DNA of 64,000 nucleotides from Chondrus crispus (Eukaryota > Rhodophyta > Florideophyceae > Gigartinales > Gigartinaceae). This document shows positions 40,981 through 51,803 of this stretch, piece by piece. How positions within the stretch are numbered: the first letter of the stretch is position 1; each line of letters starts with the position of its first letter. A program made the position numbers and the translations under genes. The DNA lies in contig NW_005179134.1 in NCBI RefSeq assembly GCF_000350225.1, positions 80,773 to 144,772 on the forward strand, read 5' to 3'. A model generated the notes under the pieces. That model had not been told where the DNA came from. It saw only the letters and a program-made list of their open reading frames with translations, and did no database searches.

Positions 40981-42303
40981 AATCTAACTCATAATTTTAA
41001 TTGTAATTGAAATAAGGTTTTGTTGGCCGTAATGGAACAGTGACACAAGCTTAGCATGATTAAATTGTGAAATGAGGGATTCTGCCTCAGTATTGTTGAT
41101 ATTTGGATTGATGAGGGCGTAAATATGAGGGAGCGGGACAAGTGCAACAATGTAGGTGCTATTAAAACCATCTATATATTTTAAGTTTAGTTTTATGTTC
41201 GACCACTCTAGATTTTTTAGGAGTTGCAGATGGAACGTTTATTTTTGTAGTTTTATCTAGGATTTTAGAAGACTCTAGCAGGAAGATTCATTTTAATATT
41301 GTTTGGAGGGGTAGGAAAGTCTACATAAGGGACCTGAGTTGAACGAGTTTGGGAACCGACCACCTTAACGCAATCTACAACTTTCTGCAACACTATCGCT
41401 TGTTTCAAATAAGTTCAACCTACTTCGTCTACAGTTCAACTCGCCGCGACTGTAAGCAGCGCTTCTCATTAGTCGCCATGGCCATGCAGATCATCGCAGA
41501 CCCACCAGAACAGAAGTCTGCTGCCGAGCATGAGGTGAAAAGGGGTTGATTCCCCCGCCAGAGGGAAAGGGGCAACTGAAGAAGACTGAGCAGTACATTG
41601 GCATATGCGAAGTGGCTCTGTTTGCAAAGATCTGCATATCATAGGGCCATTGGCCTTTCGGTGGCGAAAGCCATTTCGTCCAATAAGAACGCCCTGGACC
41701 GCCGGTGTCCATAATTGGATGGCTAGCATTAGGTGAGGTATCTGGTCGGATCAAAAGTGAGAGTTTTGTATGCGCAACATCGTACGTTTAACTATGATTC
41801 AATAATCTACACTCGACGGCGGCGAGGTTTCGCACCCACCAGTCTCGGACTGGATGACATAAATTTGTGTGAGCGGGGGCAGCTCGTCTCTCACACAGGA
41901 GAGAAACTCACTCTCGATCACGTAAAGGGGGGTCCCCTAATTATGGGACAAAAGTTTTATGGGACAAAAGTTTTATCAAGAGAAATAACTTATTCTCAAA
42001 AGTGGCCGTTTGCAATCAATCGAAATGCACCTAAAAGAACGCTAGGCCTACAGTCGCCGCACAAAGGGCCAATGGCAACGCTCAGAAAAGAACGGATGGC
42101 ATGGGATAGAATACAGGACACAAGGGCGTTTTAAAAGGCAGTAAATGCCATACGATGGGACATGGAGATCATACTCTCCGCAAAGTAGGACACAACACAC
42201 AGCGTCATAGTCATCTTACAGGACGTTTCAGATCTTTGTTTGTCGTCCTCTCGCATTGGCAATGTCATCCTCATCCGGGCCAGGGCGCGTCTTCCTTCAA
42301 CGA
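40981..42303. other. No supported gene
   Basis: AT-rich to about 41340. A 133-codon plus frame at 41733-42134 has no recognisable motif and is probably chance or transposon-derived. The direct repeat GGGACAAAAGTTTTAT occurs twice near 41945-41975. Confidence 0.4.
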
Positions 42304-43080
42304 CTAATTCTGTGCCTCGAAGAAGTCGACCCTCATCCCACTGAGTGAGGCGCGACGGCTCATCTCAAGTGCATGCATACGGGAAACTTGTACACCATGC
42401 TTCTGCAGCCTTTTCGCAGCTTCCATCGCTTTCCGGCTCGATTCCATTTCTTTGGACAAAGCAGCAGCTCTGCCTCTCTCCACCTTATCAATTACCAAGT
42501 GTACAGCCCTATCTGCAGTAAATATCATCCCCTTCGAAGTATCAAAATACCCATTCCCCAGCATCAAGGCACCCGAACCAATAATTGCTTCACCTCTTAC
42601 CTCTTCCGTTCCATCAGTATAGAAAGCTGTTCCACTGTCAGTATAGAGTTAAGATCCGAGTGAGATTGAAGACACGACACAGAAGGGAGCTGCTACGGGT
42701 CAATCGGCCACATCTCAAACCTTCTAAATACGACTTGTTTTTTTTGCTGTGAAAGATGTTCGATGTGCATAATTCAGCATTCTACAGAACTCATAAATAG
42801 TAAATATGTCAGTGTTCTTCTCTGTGCACGAAAGGTGAATAGTGTCGTTGAGGGCTTTCTTAAATGATGAAAATATGACAACATCCAACGGCTTCAGTTT
42901 TCCGCTGGTATGGGCCGGTAGAGCGTAAAAAATTATGTTCGAATCTTTAAACAAATCTAGAACAGCGAGTGTGATGTGCGACCGGTATGCATCGTACGTG
43001 AGGAGAAGTTTGCGCCCTATAGAAACCAAATCATGAACACTGTCCACAAACCGTCTGCCCCAACTGAGAGAAGTGTGCAT
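42304..43080 (-). pseudogene. pogo-like transposase, C-terminal half, decayed
   Basis: The frame 43080-42724 contains the second and third DDE blocks: Leu-Leu-Leu-Thr-Tyr-Asp-Ala-Tyr-x-Ser-His, Ala-Leu-Pro-Ala-His-Thr-Ser and Lys-Pro-Leu-Asp-Val. A C-terminal helical segment with many Lys/Arg lies in the frame 42567-42304. The part with the first Asp and the DNA-binding domain is not recognisable upstream, although 43080-43290 may contain scrambled remains. A short hairpin (43095-43118, 2-nt spacer) sits in the damaged part. Confidence 0.75.
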
Positions 43081-43290
43081 ATCACTCCGCGTTCTTCTTC
43101 ACGCATGTGCGTGAAGAATCCCCTTGTCCCTCCGCATTGTCTTGAAACTCGTATGAATATTTCGTACGACGCTTTTTTGTGGTTGTCGAAACTATGGAAG
43201 GTTGAGATGGTTGTGGTCGACAGTGCGAGGTGTTGCGGAAGGAAGGTGTTGGTGAGGTCCGGTGGTAGATAACGTGGATCACGTTTCAAG

Positions 43291-44681
43291 GCTTCCTACA
43301 GAAGGAGAATAAAACTCTAGTGAGAATGGCGCAGCTGAGATGGACCAGAGATCCGCTGACAGAGGACAGCTAGACTTGGCTTGAGATGAACGAGATTAAT
43401 CAGTAGATTCGAAAGTAGACATGGCAGATGACTTGCAGAGTATGCTCATTTGATCCGATGAAGTCGTCTTGATTAATCAAAATCGGCCCAAAATGTGTGA
43501 CAAAACGCCTTAGTGGGCCTTACGCTTCGCTATCCCAAACGAAGCTTTATCACGGAGCGAAAATGACAATTTGGATGGGGGCCGATGCCGGTACGTGCAA
43601 GATGCTCTAAAGCTGGATGTGCGATAATAGCTGTAATGTACATCAAATATTTCGATGTTTAATCGCATCGCAAACTAGTCCCTCAGGCCAAATGATTCTC
43701 GAAAAGTGTAGCGTGTCACGTGATAGATGGTACTAAATTTAGCTGGCTGCAAGACACATGCGACAATGCGCACCAAGTCGTGCAAAAGGGGATGTACTAA
43801 ATAGCGACTGTGAGACATGTTCGCCCCGCACTCCCACGCAAGGCGGGAGCCTTTGTAGCGGTGCCCGATGAGCGATGCCCCGCGGCCACAGCACCTAGCT
43901 CAGCAAATAGAAGCCCTTTCGGAAGCTGCGGACCCACTGCCCTTCCCTTCACCTGCCCCTAGCACATCACAGTGTGCCGCACACGCTTGTGTTACGCACA
44001 CAGATTGAAGGAAGGAATTTGCTCTCTGGCATAGAGGGGTGGTAGTTTTGGCGCACTATCGCTCTCGCTCGCTTTCCCCGCTACACATGCGTCAGTCAGC
44101 GGGACGTTTCCAACCACTCCGCGGCGCACCAGTCTCAGTAGTTGTCAAAGGCACGCGACGGCGCCTGCGCACGAAGCCACGCCGTCGACAGAGCACGGCA
44201 CCCGCGTGCACATCGCGCCCACGGCCTCGTCCGCACAGGGGCAAGTAAAACCGCATTGCATCTACCGCCTCGCCAAGAATCGCCGCTACGCGTTGGAGAG
44301 TAAGCCGCCCTGCTTGGAAAACTGCTCCGTCGCGCCGCAAACGGGGGGAGGAGAGGAACGCGGGCGTCAGATTCAATTCCACAAGCGCACAAACAAGACA
44401 GTGTTGGCGCTTGTGGCGGCGCCGGCGCCGGGGCCCCATGCTACACGGTCGCAGAAGCATGGCGCCCGCTCGCACTGTGCGCGCACGACCCCTTCCGCGC
44501 AGGTGCACGTGGCGCGGCATCTGATCTGCGGCGCCACGAGGCACCGCCGCGGCGCCTCAGAGGGAAAGGCCACCTGCTTGTAGAACTGCGTCTTCGTGCC
44601 GCGCACATGCGACAGGGAAGGAGTGCACGACTCAACTTGCCGTCCGTGCGCGTGCACAACATTGGTGGGGGGTGGCGCCAC
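43291..44681. other. No clear gene; GC-rich Cys-containing frame
   Basis: The minus frame 44681-44373 is Cys-rich and protein-like, and ends next to the Harbinger insertion. The joined empty site would read GATGTAAGTGG on the minus strand, a plausible splice donor. A host gene interrupted by the transposon is conceivable but unproven. The rest shows nothing. Confidence 0.3.
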
Positions 44682-45011
44682 TTAGAGCAAGGCAACCAGT
44701 GCGCTAAATTTCGAAAATTTAGAGATTTTTTCCAGCTGGCATGTCAACCGGTGCGCTAGTCGCCATTTTCGGTTGCTATTCGGAAGCACCAATCTCTATA
44801 TTCATTTCTTTCCTGGCGCAGGATAGAAATGGATATAGCACGCAACCTCCGAAAATTCAACCACATTTATAAATCACTATGACCAATCATCTTTCGAGTG
44901 CTAAATGCATCGTGCTTCAGACCCCTTGTCTTGGCGCGAAGTGCGAAGAAATTGGCGCGAGCTCTGGTCGACCTAAATGTGGCGCATACCTTTTTGGCTG
45001 GTGCCAGACAC

Positions 45012-46149
45012 ATGTACGTCTGCAACACGCAACAGTGCTCGATGGTGGGATGGCCCAACTCGACCCGGGACATGAACTCTTCACATGGAAGCGATCCCTC
45101 CTCCTGCAACTCTACTACGATCCCTGTGCCACAAGACAATGACCCGCATGTCTTCGATCCTGTCGACCTGAGACATGATGTTCCCCATCCCCTTCGCCCC
45201 GAAATTTTGCAAATGGGACGAACTGCCTCAAATTCTACAGTGCAGCCTAATGCATTAGGAAACAAAAATGGGACCCCTTCCAAATCGCGCGGTAGAGGGA
45301 AATCTTTTTCTGAGGAAGAGATGCTTTGTCTGGTAAAGGCCTGGATAGCACAGTCCCAAAAGGGTGCAAATCAAAGCGAAAGAACTAGGTGGTCTCGTAT
45401 TGAGTCTATTTGTCGAATTCGGTACAAGATGAACGGAAAGGTAAGTTCTTTACGCAGAACATGGCACAGAATGGTATGGGAGGCGCAGCATTTTATTGCT
45501 GCTCGTATGAGAGTGAAGGCAATGAATATATCAGGGGCAAATGATGACATGATTGAACAATTAGCGCAGGAGCAATACAGAAAAAAGGCTGGAAGGAAGA
45601 ACAAAGATGGAAGCATAACGTATGCTCCACCGTTCAAGTGGACCTCAACAGCTGACTTCCTGAGTGAACAGGACAAATTTTCTGACGAAGAAGTTCGGAA
45701 GGCTGCACGGCGGCAAATAAGGAAGGAGAGCTCCTCCAGCAGGTCTGGAGGACTAGAGGAGGGGGCTGTATTGATTAAGGGATAAAATTTGGAAGACAGA
45801 AGTACAGCAGAAGACGGTGGTGTTGACAGTCGAAGGGCAAATTCTGCTAACGTCAGTAGTAAGAAACTGTTGTTTTCCAGTGATGAGGAAGAGCGTCCTA
45901 TGGATATTAAAGGAAGAAAAGCCGAAGACAGAAAGCAAACGCAAGAAGGGGATTTAAGTAAGAGGTTCGGGGAATGCAGGACCTTCTAGCAGAAGGAAAT
46001 AATTTTTTCTTAAAAACATTAAGCAGAAAGAAGTTGCTGACAAAGAGAAAAGAGACATTGAGCTCCTGAAACTATTGGAGCGTGGCTCAGAGCAATTCAA
46101 TGCACTCCTGAAGGAAGTTATGGACAGACGAAAGGCGGAAGAGATGTAG
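45012..46149 (+). pseudogene. Harbinger Myb/SANT-like DNA-binding protein
   Basis: The protein starts near 45012 (open from 44898). It has a Ser/Pro-rich lead, then a Myb/SANT-like trihelix (about 45300-45500) with Trp residues in Lys-Ala-Trp-Ile and Arg-Arg-Thr-Trp. A basic segment with Phe-Lys-Trp follows, and finally an acidic/helical tail of the NAM-associated type. In Harbinger elements this protein binds the subterminal repeats and carries the transposase to the nucleus. A stop at 45783 and a frame change near 46000 separate the last ~50 residues (Glu/Leu-rich helix ending at 46149). One intron or two mutations could explain this; I favour slight decay. Confidence 0.75.
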
Positions 46150-46383
46150 ATGCACGGGAGCAACCATACTGTGGTTGTACGAATATGTGATGCATACGAG
46201 TGCCAAGGAAGCGATAATGAGGTGATACTACGAAACATGGACGAGGACATGAAGCAGAGAGGGAAAGAGGGAGAAAAGTGGGAGTAGATAATAAAACGTT
46301 GTTCTGTACACCAGTCTCGTACTTCAGTTTAATGCGAAGGACCCAAAATGTTACTGTTACTGTACCCTTTAGCTCTCCCGCAG

Positions 46384-46720
46384 GTCCGGGAAGCGCAACA
46401 CAGTGATGAGGACGCCCTACTGGATAGCGCCCGAGGTTATCTGCGGGGCCAATTACGACTGTAAAGTGGACTTGTGGTCGACGAGGATCCTGGCGCTGGA
46501 GTGCACGGAGGGCAAGCCGCCGCATTTGGACGCGTCGCCAATCCGGGCGATGTACCTGATCGCGACGCAAGGTGCTCTGGAGCTGAGCGTGGGGGCGAGA
46601 TGATCGGAGAAGATGCGTGAGTTTTACTGGGCTGTGCTGTAAGGTCAAGGCGGAGGAGAGACGGTCGGCTGAGGAGATGTTGCAACATGAGTTTATTCAC
46701 GCAGACGGGGGGAGGCCGGT
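46384..46720 (+). pseudogene. Captured STE20/PAK kinase fragment
   Basis: After a splice-acceptor-like TCTCCCGCAG, a frame reads Lys-Arg-Asn-Thr-Val-Met-Arg-Thr-Pro-Tyr-Trp-Ile-Ala-Pro-Glu-Val-Ile, then Tyr-Asp-x-Lys-Val-Asp-Leu-Trp-Ser, Leu-Ala-Leu-Glu-Cys-x-Glu-Gly and Ser-Pro-x-Arg-Ala-Met-Tyr-Leu-Ile-Ala-Thr. This is the activation segment and C-lobe of the STE20/PAK family. A stop at about 46600 and a frame change lead to Arg-Arg-Ser-Ala-Glu-Glu-Met-Leu-Gln-His-Glu-Phe-Ile, the kinase end. N-lobe and catalytic loop are missing. It lies wholly inside the Harbinger element; the retained acceptor suggests capture from genomic DNA. Confidence 0.8.
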
Positions 46721-46746
46721 TAGCATTCAGGTGCCGCCAAGCGCGG

Positions 46747-46926
46747 TTAAGGGCGGCGCCGGCAACGTAGGTGCGCGCACCACAGGGCATAGAACTCCAG
46801 CAGCGCCGGCCGCAACGACGTCGCGGGCAGGTAGGGCGCGATCGTCGGCGGCGTCAGGTCGTGCACAGTGCCCGAGGCAGAAGCCAACGGCACGAGCGCC
46901 AGGGCGTCGAACAAGGGCAATAGCAT
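46747..46926 (-). pseudogene. Captured protein disulfide isomerase 5' fragment
   Basis: Sixty codons from the ATG at 46926: a signal peptide, then Thr-Val-His-Asp-Leu-Thr-Pro and Ala-Leu-Leu-Glu-Phe-Tyr-Ala-Leu-Trp-Cys-Ala-His. This aligns with the start of a PDI thioredoxin domain, whose active site is normally Trp-Cys-Gly-His-Cys. Here it reads Trp-Cys-Ala-His-Leu and the frame ends a few codons later at the border with the kinase fragment. PDI proteins form disulfides in the ER. The piece is antisense to the adjacent kinase relic and has no remaining function. Confidence 0.65.
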
Positions 46927-47105
46927 GGCGGGGGTAGACGGTGGGGAGGGGAGAGGGTCGGAGGGGAGAGGGAGGAGAGCATGCGGGGGGATGCAGTGTG
47001 TGCTACTCCAATTGGAGAAGAGAGACGATTTCAAGTGTGTCGTGTGAGCAGACGATCCACGCGTATGGCCGCCGTGACACGACTGACTCGCCGCCGCGCG
47101 CGTCC

Positions 47106-47645
47106 CCCGCCATATGTAAACCGCCGCTGCTCCTCCGCTTCCACGTCTCTCCGCCCTCCCTTCCTTTCCCTTCCCCAACACCTCTCCCTTCTCAACCCCC
47201 TTCCGCTTCCCCCCACCACCCCCGCCCACCCCTTCAGCTGCCGGAGGGAGGGTTCCACGGTATCCCAAAGCCGGACTGCAGGCCCAGGGAATCGTGCTTG
47301 GTCAGGAAGAGGCCGAGGAGTGAGTCTGCCGGGGACGCGCCAGCGGGGAATGCGATGGAGGTCTGTGCAAAGTGTATAGGACAGATGTCGGAAGTGAGCG
47401 CTTCTGTGGTTGACCAGGATGCAATACGAGAGGCCAAGATGGAGGCGAAGAGGAGGAAAAATCAGCTATCGGCGGCTCGGAGCAATTATCGGAAGAAGGA
47501 ACCGTGTCCGGGTTGCAACATCTCGCGACTCTACCGAAACGAGTGAGGAACTCGAAAATGCGTCCCCGCCATATGTTAACCGCCGCTGCTCCTCCGCTTC
47601 CACGTCTCTCCCCCTCCCTTCCTTTCCCTTCCCCGACCCCTATCT
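47106..47645 (+). repeat. Duplicated promoter-like block, two copies
   Basis: About 80 bp beginning CCCCGCCATATGT(A/T)AACC is found at 47106-47190 and again at 47564-47645 in the same orientation. Each is followed by a C/T-rich tract. The first tract ends in CAG before a protein-like frame; the second leads to an ATG in strong context (47714). They look like two copies of one leader/promoter region inside the transposon. Confidence 0.75.
47237..47546 (+). pseudogene. Protein-like fragment, possible bZIP basic region
   Basis: Starting after an acceptor-like CCCCTTCAG, about 100 codons run to a stop at 47544-47546. The end is basic and helical: Lys-Arg-Arg-Lys-Asn-Gln-Leu-Ser-Ala-Ala-Arg-Ser-Asn-Tyr-Arg-Lys-Lys, resembling a bZIP basic region, without a leucine zipper. 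Two Cys-x2-Cys pairs flank it. Identity is tentative. As part of the foreign cargo of the Harbinger element it is probably a captured exon. Confidence 0.4.
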
Positions 47646-47713
47646 CTTCCCCCCATCACCCCCCGCCTACCCCTTTCGAAGCCCCAAACCCACCGCTCCC
47701 CGACCTCGCCACC

Positions 47714-47830
47714 ATGGAATACTACCCCCTGGCTCAAGGCGCGCTCCCCCCTTCCTCCGCCCCGCAAAACTCCGAGCCGTACCGTCTCCCCGCCCTGCAT
47801 CCTTCCACAGGCTTTCCCACCTACCCCTAG
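47714..47830 (+). pseudogene. Short frame with strong start context
   Basis: ATG in GCCACCATGG context, 38 codons rich in Pro/Tyr/Ser, stop at 47828-47830, immediately followed by the 25-bp hairpin at 47842-47892. It could be the captured first exon of a host gene cut off by the hairpin. No family recognised. Confidence 0.35.
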
Positions 47831-47841
47831 CCCTCCTCCTA

Positions 47842-47892
47842 CCGCGACTCCATCCACTCGTACCCTCAGGGTACGAGTGGATGTAGTCGCGG
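47842..47892. repeat. 25-bp inverted repeat with 1-nt spacer
   Basis: Arms 47842-47866 and 47868-47892 are reverse complements with one mismatch around a single C. It lies inside the captured cargo of the Harbinger element. Confidence 0.85.
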
Positions 47893-48040
47893 GAGGCTCC
47901 CTTCCCCGGCCTCCGTGTCCCCCTTCAATCCCTTCCCGCCCTCTCCCGCCTCTCCCACCTCTCCCAACCCCAACAAATCCACACACGCCACTCCCCCGAC
48001 GCCCCCCACTCCGAGTGCGACATAAAAAGAGTTTCTGCAC

Positions 48041-49569
48041 CTACTCAAAAGAACAATCACGCCTCCTTGCCCGTTCCTCCATTTCAGATGACAACTCTTC
48101 CCTCAAATTTTGAAACCCAACCGAAGAGGTTAAGAAACCCTCTCGAATTTGTAGCTCTTCTATATCAACGTTCCCATTTTCTTGTATTTGAATGTGCGCT
48201 TCTGCCATTTGCGTTATCTGCTCCTCTTTGCGCTGAGTAGCACGATTACATTCCTCCTCATACAATGCAGTCACGAGGTCAACAGTTTCACCATCACATG
48301 TACTCTCGTCTTGAAATATTTCTTCTTGATTCATTCTCACAAGCATGTTATGGAGTATAACACACGTTTCACTGACTGCAAGGACATCACTTTTGTACCA
48401 AAGGAAGGATTCTTTTCGAAGTATATGAAAACGACCCTGAAGGACTCCAAATGCTCTTTCTATGTCTTTCCGCAAAGCGTCCTGCGCTTCAGTGTACTTA
48501 CTTTCCTTTTCATTTGCCGGACCATGAATGGGTCGTGCGAATATCGTCCATACTGGGTATATACCGTCTACCAAAAAATATCCTACCCTCCTCGTTTGCC
48601 CGTCGCGATGAATTTTGAGGTCAGTAGGAAGCTTAATATCGTACGTACCATTCAGAATAGCCACAAAGAGGGGTGAGACATCAAGCAACGTCTTGTCATT
48701 GTTGGTGCCACATCTTCCGGCAAACCAATGCCAGATATATAAATCGCGATCACACCATGCCTCCACAGCAATAGTTGCAATGTGCCCTTCTTTCGTATTA
48801 TGATACTGCCCCTTTAGAGCGGCGGGGCAGTTTTCCATTTCAACTTGCAGCCATCTACTGATCCAATACATCCCTTAAAACCTGCCTCTCCATACCTATC
48901 AGATATTTGCTGCAGCTCTTGTTTAGCGGGAAGACGATTCAAAGAGCTTGCCGCATAAATATGTCGAATACACCTACAAATTGTTTTGAAGTACCTTCGC
49001 AGGGTTTCCCGAGACATTCGGCATCCATCATCTAGGTCATCAAATGATCTACCTGTACCTAGCACCCGTAGGCATGCTAAGGCTTTGATAGCCGGAGGGA
49101 CACCAAAACGTCCTGCAGCATTCATGCGATGTCCCCAAATTTCAGCGAAAGCTGGAGTTAGACCTTGAAGCAATTTCTGAAACATACCTCTTGGAACTCG
49201 AAAGCGGCGGCGAAATATGCTCACAGGATATATGGGAGAACGTCCGAGGTAATCTTCGAACCACGTACTGACTCGCCTTTCGATGGTTCTTGTCCCAGCC
49301 GGTCTGCCTGCACGCGTTCGTTTCTTCTTTTTCGAAATTTCTGAAGCAACGCAAAGCGTTGCCGCTACAGATGCGGTTCGGTTTCCCATGAATACAAAAG
49401 CGTCATCGTCGCTAGAGCTGTGGAGTTCCATTACGCTCGGTAGCAAAGCGGCTCTGCTCGCTTGCAACGGAGGGTCTTTGGCATCTTCCGGACAGAATGT
49501 CCTGATGATACTTGGCGGGGGAGCATGATCTAGGAACAGGAGGGCTTTTTTGTTTATTTCTGAGACCAT
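48041..49569 (-). pseudogene. PIF/Harbinger DDE transposase (one frameshift)
   Basis: Starts at the ATG 49569 and continues to 48041. Helical DNA-binding region first, then the DDE_Tnp_4 nuclease: Gly-Ser-Val-Asp-Gly-Cys (first Asp, about 48840), Leu-Val-Asp-Gly-Ile-Tyr-Pro (second Asp, about 48567) and Asp-Ile-Glu-Arg-Ala-Phe-Gly (Glu, about 48459). All catalytic residues are present. A single frame change near 48830, just after the first Asp, splits the gene; otherwise it is full length for the family with a Glu-rich C-terminus. It would excise and insert the element at TTA sites. The single lesion suggests recent activity, or a sequencing error. Confidence 0.85.
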
Positions 49570-49731
49570 CTCGAAATGGATGGCCCTCGTGCAGTACGAC
49601 ACAAAAAGTAATACTGGGCCCCTTGCGGGCCGTCACATATAACGACGCACTGATTGTGTTGCGCACTCTTTAGAGCGCTGTATGGCTAAAAATGTGCGCT
49701 ATATATTAGCGCACTGGTTGCCTTGCTCTTA

Positions 49732-50604
49732 CATCGCACAGCGAGAAGAACGGGGCCGTGACGGTTTGGATGGGCAACATGTGGCGCTTGTTATTCTCGA
49801 TGAACGTGCCGCACGAGCCGGACGACCTAAACGTATACAGGTTGAACGTGCTGAACTGCGAGCAGCCCCAGAAAGCGGGCTCTGTCTGCACCATGTACAC
49901 CGTCGTGTCTGATGACGACTATGTTTCAATGATGCGCCAAATATGACTGTCTTGCTGTATCAGGTAATCATTACGGCATGAGCGTCGAATATGCGTCGCT
50001 GTCGCATCGATCGGCTCTCAGTGCATTTTACGGATATCCTGGGGATATCACGTCAACATTTCGGTCGATATCCAGACATTTCGATTGCATCGAAGGCGTA
50101 TCATGCGCATATCGGGAGCACATCGGCGGCTAACAGAGGCGCATATTTGGCATATCGAACGGACATCTAATTTTCTCACTAGGCATACACACGACGGACC
50201 TACCAGGCCAGATGTCAGCCGGAGTCTCGAGTGTTCGTCATACGTCGTTCAATACGGTACGGAAACGGAGGCGCTTACGTATTAAAAAAGAATGGAGGGG
50301 CAGTGTCACCACTTGCAGATGCGGCAGGCACCATGTTCACTCCATACAGATTGAGAAAATTCGCCACCGTGATATCCGTTCCGCCATCTTTGCGCAAATA
50401 GAATTTAAAGCCATGTTTTCCGTCCACATGCGGCGAACGGTTTTTTAGTGTTGCTTTGGAGAGGTTGAAGAAAGCACGGTTGATAGATGAATGAGGGATA
50501 CGTTAGCGAGATGCGGCATCGCGGTACGTTGATCTGTTTTCTGCCACGCTCTTGACCGCTTTTGCGAAGCGCTGTGTGCGTCGCTTCGAAACTGTTTGAG
50601 CATT
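49732..50604. other. No supported gene
   Basis: The ~200 bp right of the Harbinger element contain a protein-like frame on either strand (plus 49758-49945, minus 49900-49732) that may belong to the interrupted host sequence. 50040-50160 has repeated TATCG/CGATAT words. Nothing identifiable. Confidence 0.35.
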
Positions 50605-50612
50605 CATAAAAG
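50605..50612 (+). promoter_or_regulatory. TATA-like box before a small broken gene
   Basis: CATAAAAG lies 56 bp upstream of the ATG at 50661. Confidence 0.4.
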
Positions 50613-50660
50613 ACAGTCTCAAATGTAATTGTCGTTGCACAGCACGGGAAGGAGAGAAGA

Positions 50661-51000
50661 ATGGGGTTCATTGGATCTGTGTGGAAAGAAGTGGGAAGTG
50701 GAAAGGAGTTGTACAATCGATGGAAGAATGGGGAATGTTTTGCACGGGAAGGGAAAGAAGGTAAACCTCCAGGATTGTTCGTGGAGCGGCAGGTTGATAC
50801 TACTGTATAAATATTGGGAAAATTGTGCGAGGTATGATAGTGAGACGGGTGGATACGTGGAGTCAATTGAAGTATCAGATGACACCGCTGTAAGGGCTGT
50901 AGGGCCGGAGGAGCGTGGGATAACTCCTGTCGTCTGTGGGCTGGGTGAGAGGCGGAGGTCTTCGCTGAGGGAGCAGGTGATGCCGACACACGGCGCGTGA
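50661..51000 (+). pseudogene. Small gene with one frame break, unrecognised
   Basis: Forty-nine codons from the ATG at 50661 (Gly-Phe-Ile-Gly-Ser-Val-Trp, Tyr-Asn-Arg-Trp-Lys, Lys-Pro-Pro-Gly-Leu-Phe-Val-Glu) end at a stop near 50808. A second frame continues at once with Tyr-Lys-Tyr-Trp-Glu-Asn-Cys-Ala-Arg-Tyr-Asp and stays open to 50998. Both halves are protein-like, so one indel in a TACTACTGTATAA stretch probably broke a ~110-residue protein. I do not recognise it; small mitochondrial complex subunits have similar composition. The end abuts an LTR copy. Confidence 0.45.
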
Positions 51001-51004
51001 ATTA

Positions 51005-51570
51005 AACAATACGGACGAGCTCGCGAGATGGGAGTGGCTCACACTACTCGCAGTCGCTCTTTGGGGCGTATGCGGAGGCGACCAGTAATGGGTTAAAAGT
51101 CAGCGCGAATGAACTATGCGAACGGTCGTAGATAGGCACCAAAGGGATAGGGGCGAGCTTGCTCCAGTTTACTGTTGGGGACGAATATCAGGTCTTAACC
51201 CTTCAGAGGAACGTCTCGGACACCTGTCCCAGTACAGTACCTGCCGCCTAGTGCGTGCTGGGTACTGTAAACAATTAAAATACTAGCGCCACAATTGCTA
51301 ACTACCGTACCGGTCCGGCCACTACACGTGTGCACTACTTTACACGCGTAATAGCTACGGACTACCGCGCGACCAACACGTGTGCTACTGTACAAACGTA
51401 ACAACTACGACCTACCGCACGGAAGACACGTGTGCTACTGCCCACGCACACCACGTCACGACCGATATGGGCACGCGCACGCACTCCTCACACGTGTGCA
51501 TTACGCCCACGTGTACACCGTATTGGCCGCCAGATTCATAACCCCCGCGCGTGCCCGTCATTATACTACA
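51005..51570 (-). mobile_element. LTR copy of the solo-LTR family
   Basis: Read on the minus strand it begins TGTAGTATAA (51570) and contains the family blocks GGGTTAAGACC (near 51190) and AACCCATTACTGGTCGCC (near 51090). The promoter-side half has at least five ACACGTGT/CCACGTGT boxes between 51310 and 51520. No internal retrotransposon sequence adjoins it, so it is a solo or truncated LTR. Left end is approximate. Confidence 0.75.
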
Positions 51571-51803
51571 AGGGGCACGCTCCACCGCGGACAGGCATTG
51601 GAGGTGCTCAATGGGCATGACACTCAACCGGGCGATTCTGTCTAGAAGTATTTGGGAATCTAAGGAGGACTGCAGGTGTTATGACAGACGTGTTGTGTAT
51701 GGATGAAAATGTGGCTTTATGAAGTCCCTCTGCCATGTTGTACGTGGACGAGGAGGACGTTGGGACGAAGAAAATACAAATTGTGGATACCTGACGAATA
51801 TCG

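Larger units (their letters stand above)
44685..49728. mobile_element. PIF/Harbinger transposon carrying host gene fragments
   Basis: The 5,044-bp element starts GAGCAAGGCAACCAGTGCGC and ends with its exact inverse (23-bp perfect TIRs at 44685-44707 and 49706-49728). TTA stands on both sides (44682-44684, 49729-49731), the standard Harbinger target-site duplication. Subterminal GTGCGCTA-type repeats occur at both ends. It contains the two expected genes, Myb-like (+) and DDE transposase (-), in convergent order. Between them about 1.8 kb holds pieces of a STE20 kinase, a PDI and other promoter/exon-like sequence foreign to such elements. Confidence 0.93.

Noticed and set aside
42724-43080. 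Possible retroviral-type integrase
   Set aside because: The Pro-Leu-Asp-Val and Tyr-Asp-Ala spacing fits the pogo/DDE_1 family, and no integrase zinc finger or RT is nearby.
47857-47885. Possible CRISPR-like or attachment-site palindrome
   Set aside because: Single hairpin in a eukaryotic transposon cargo; no repeat-spacer array anywhere in the window.
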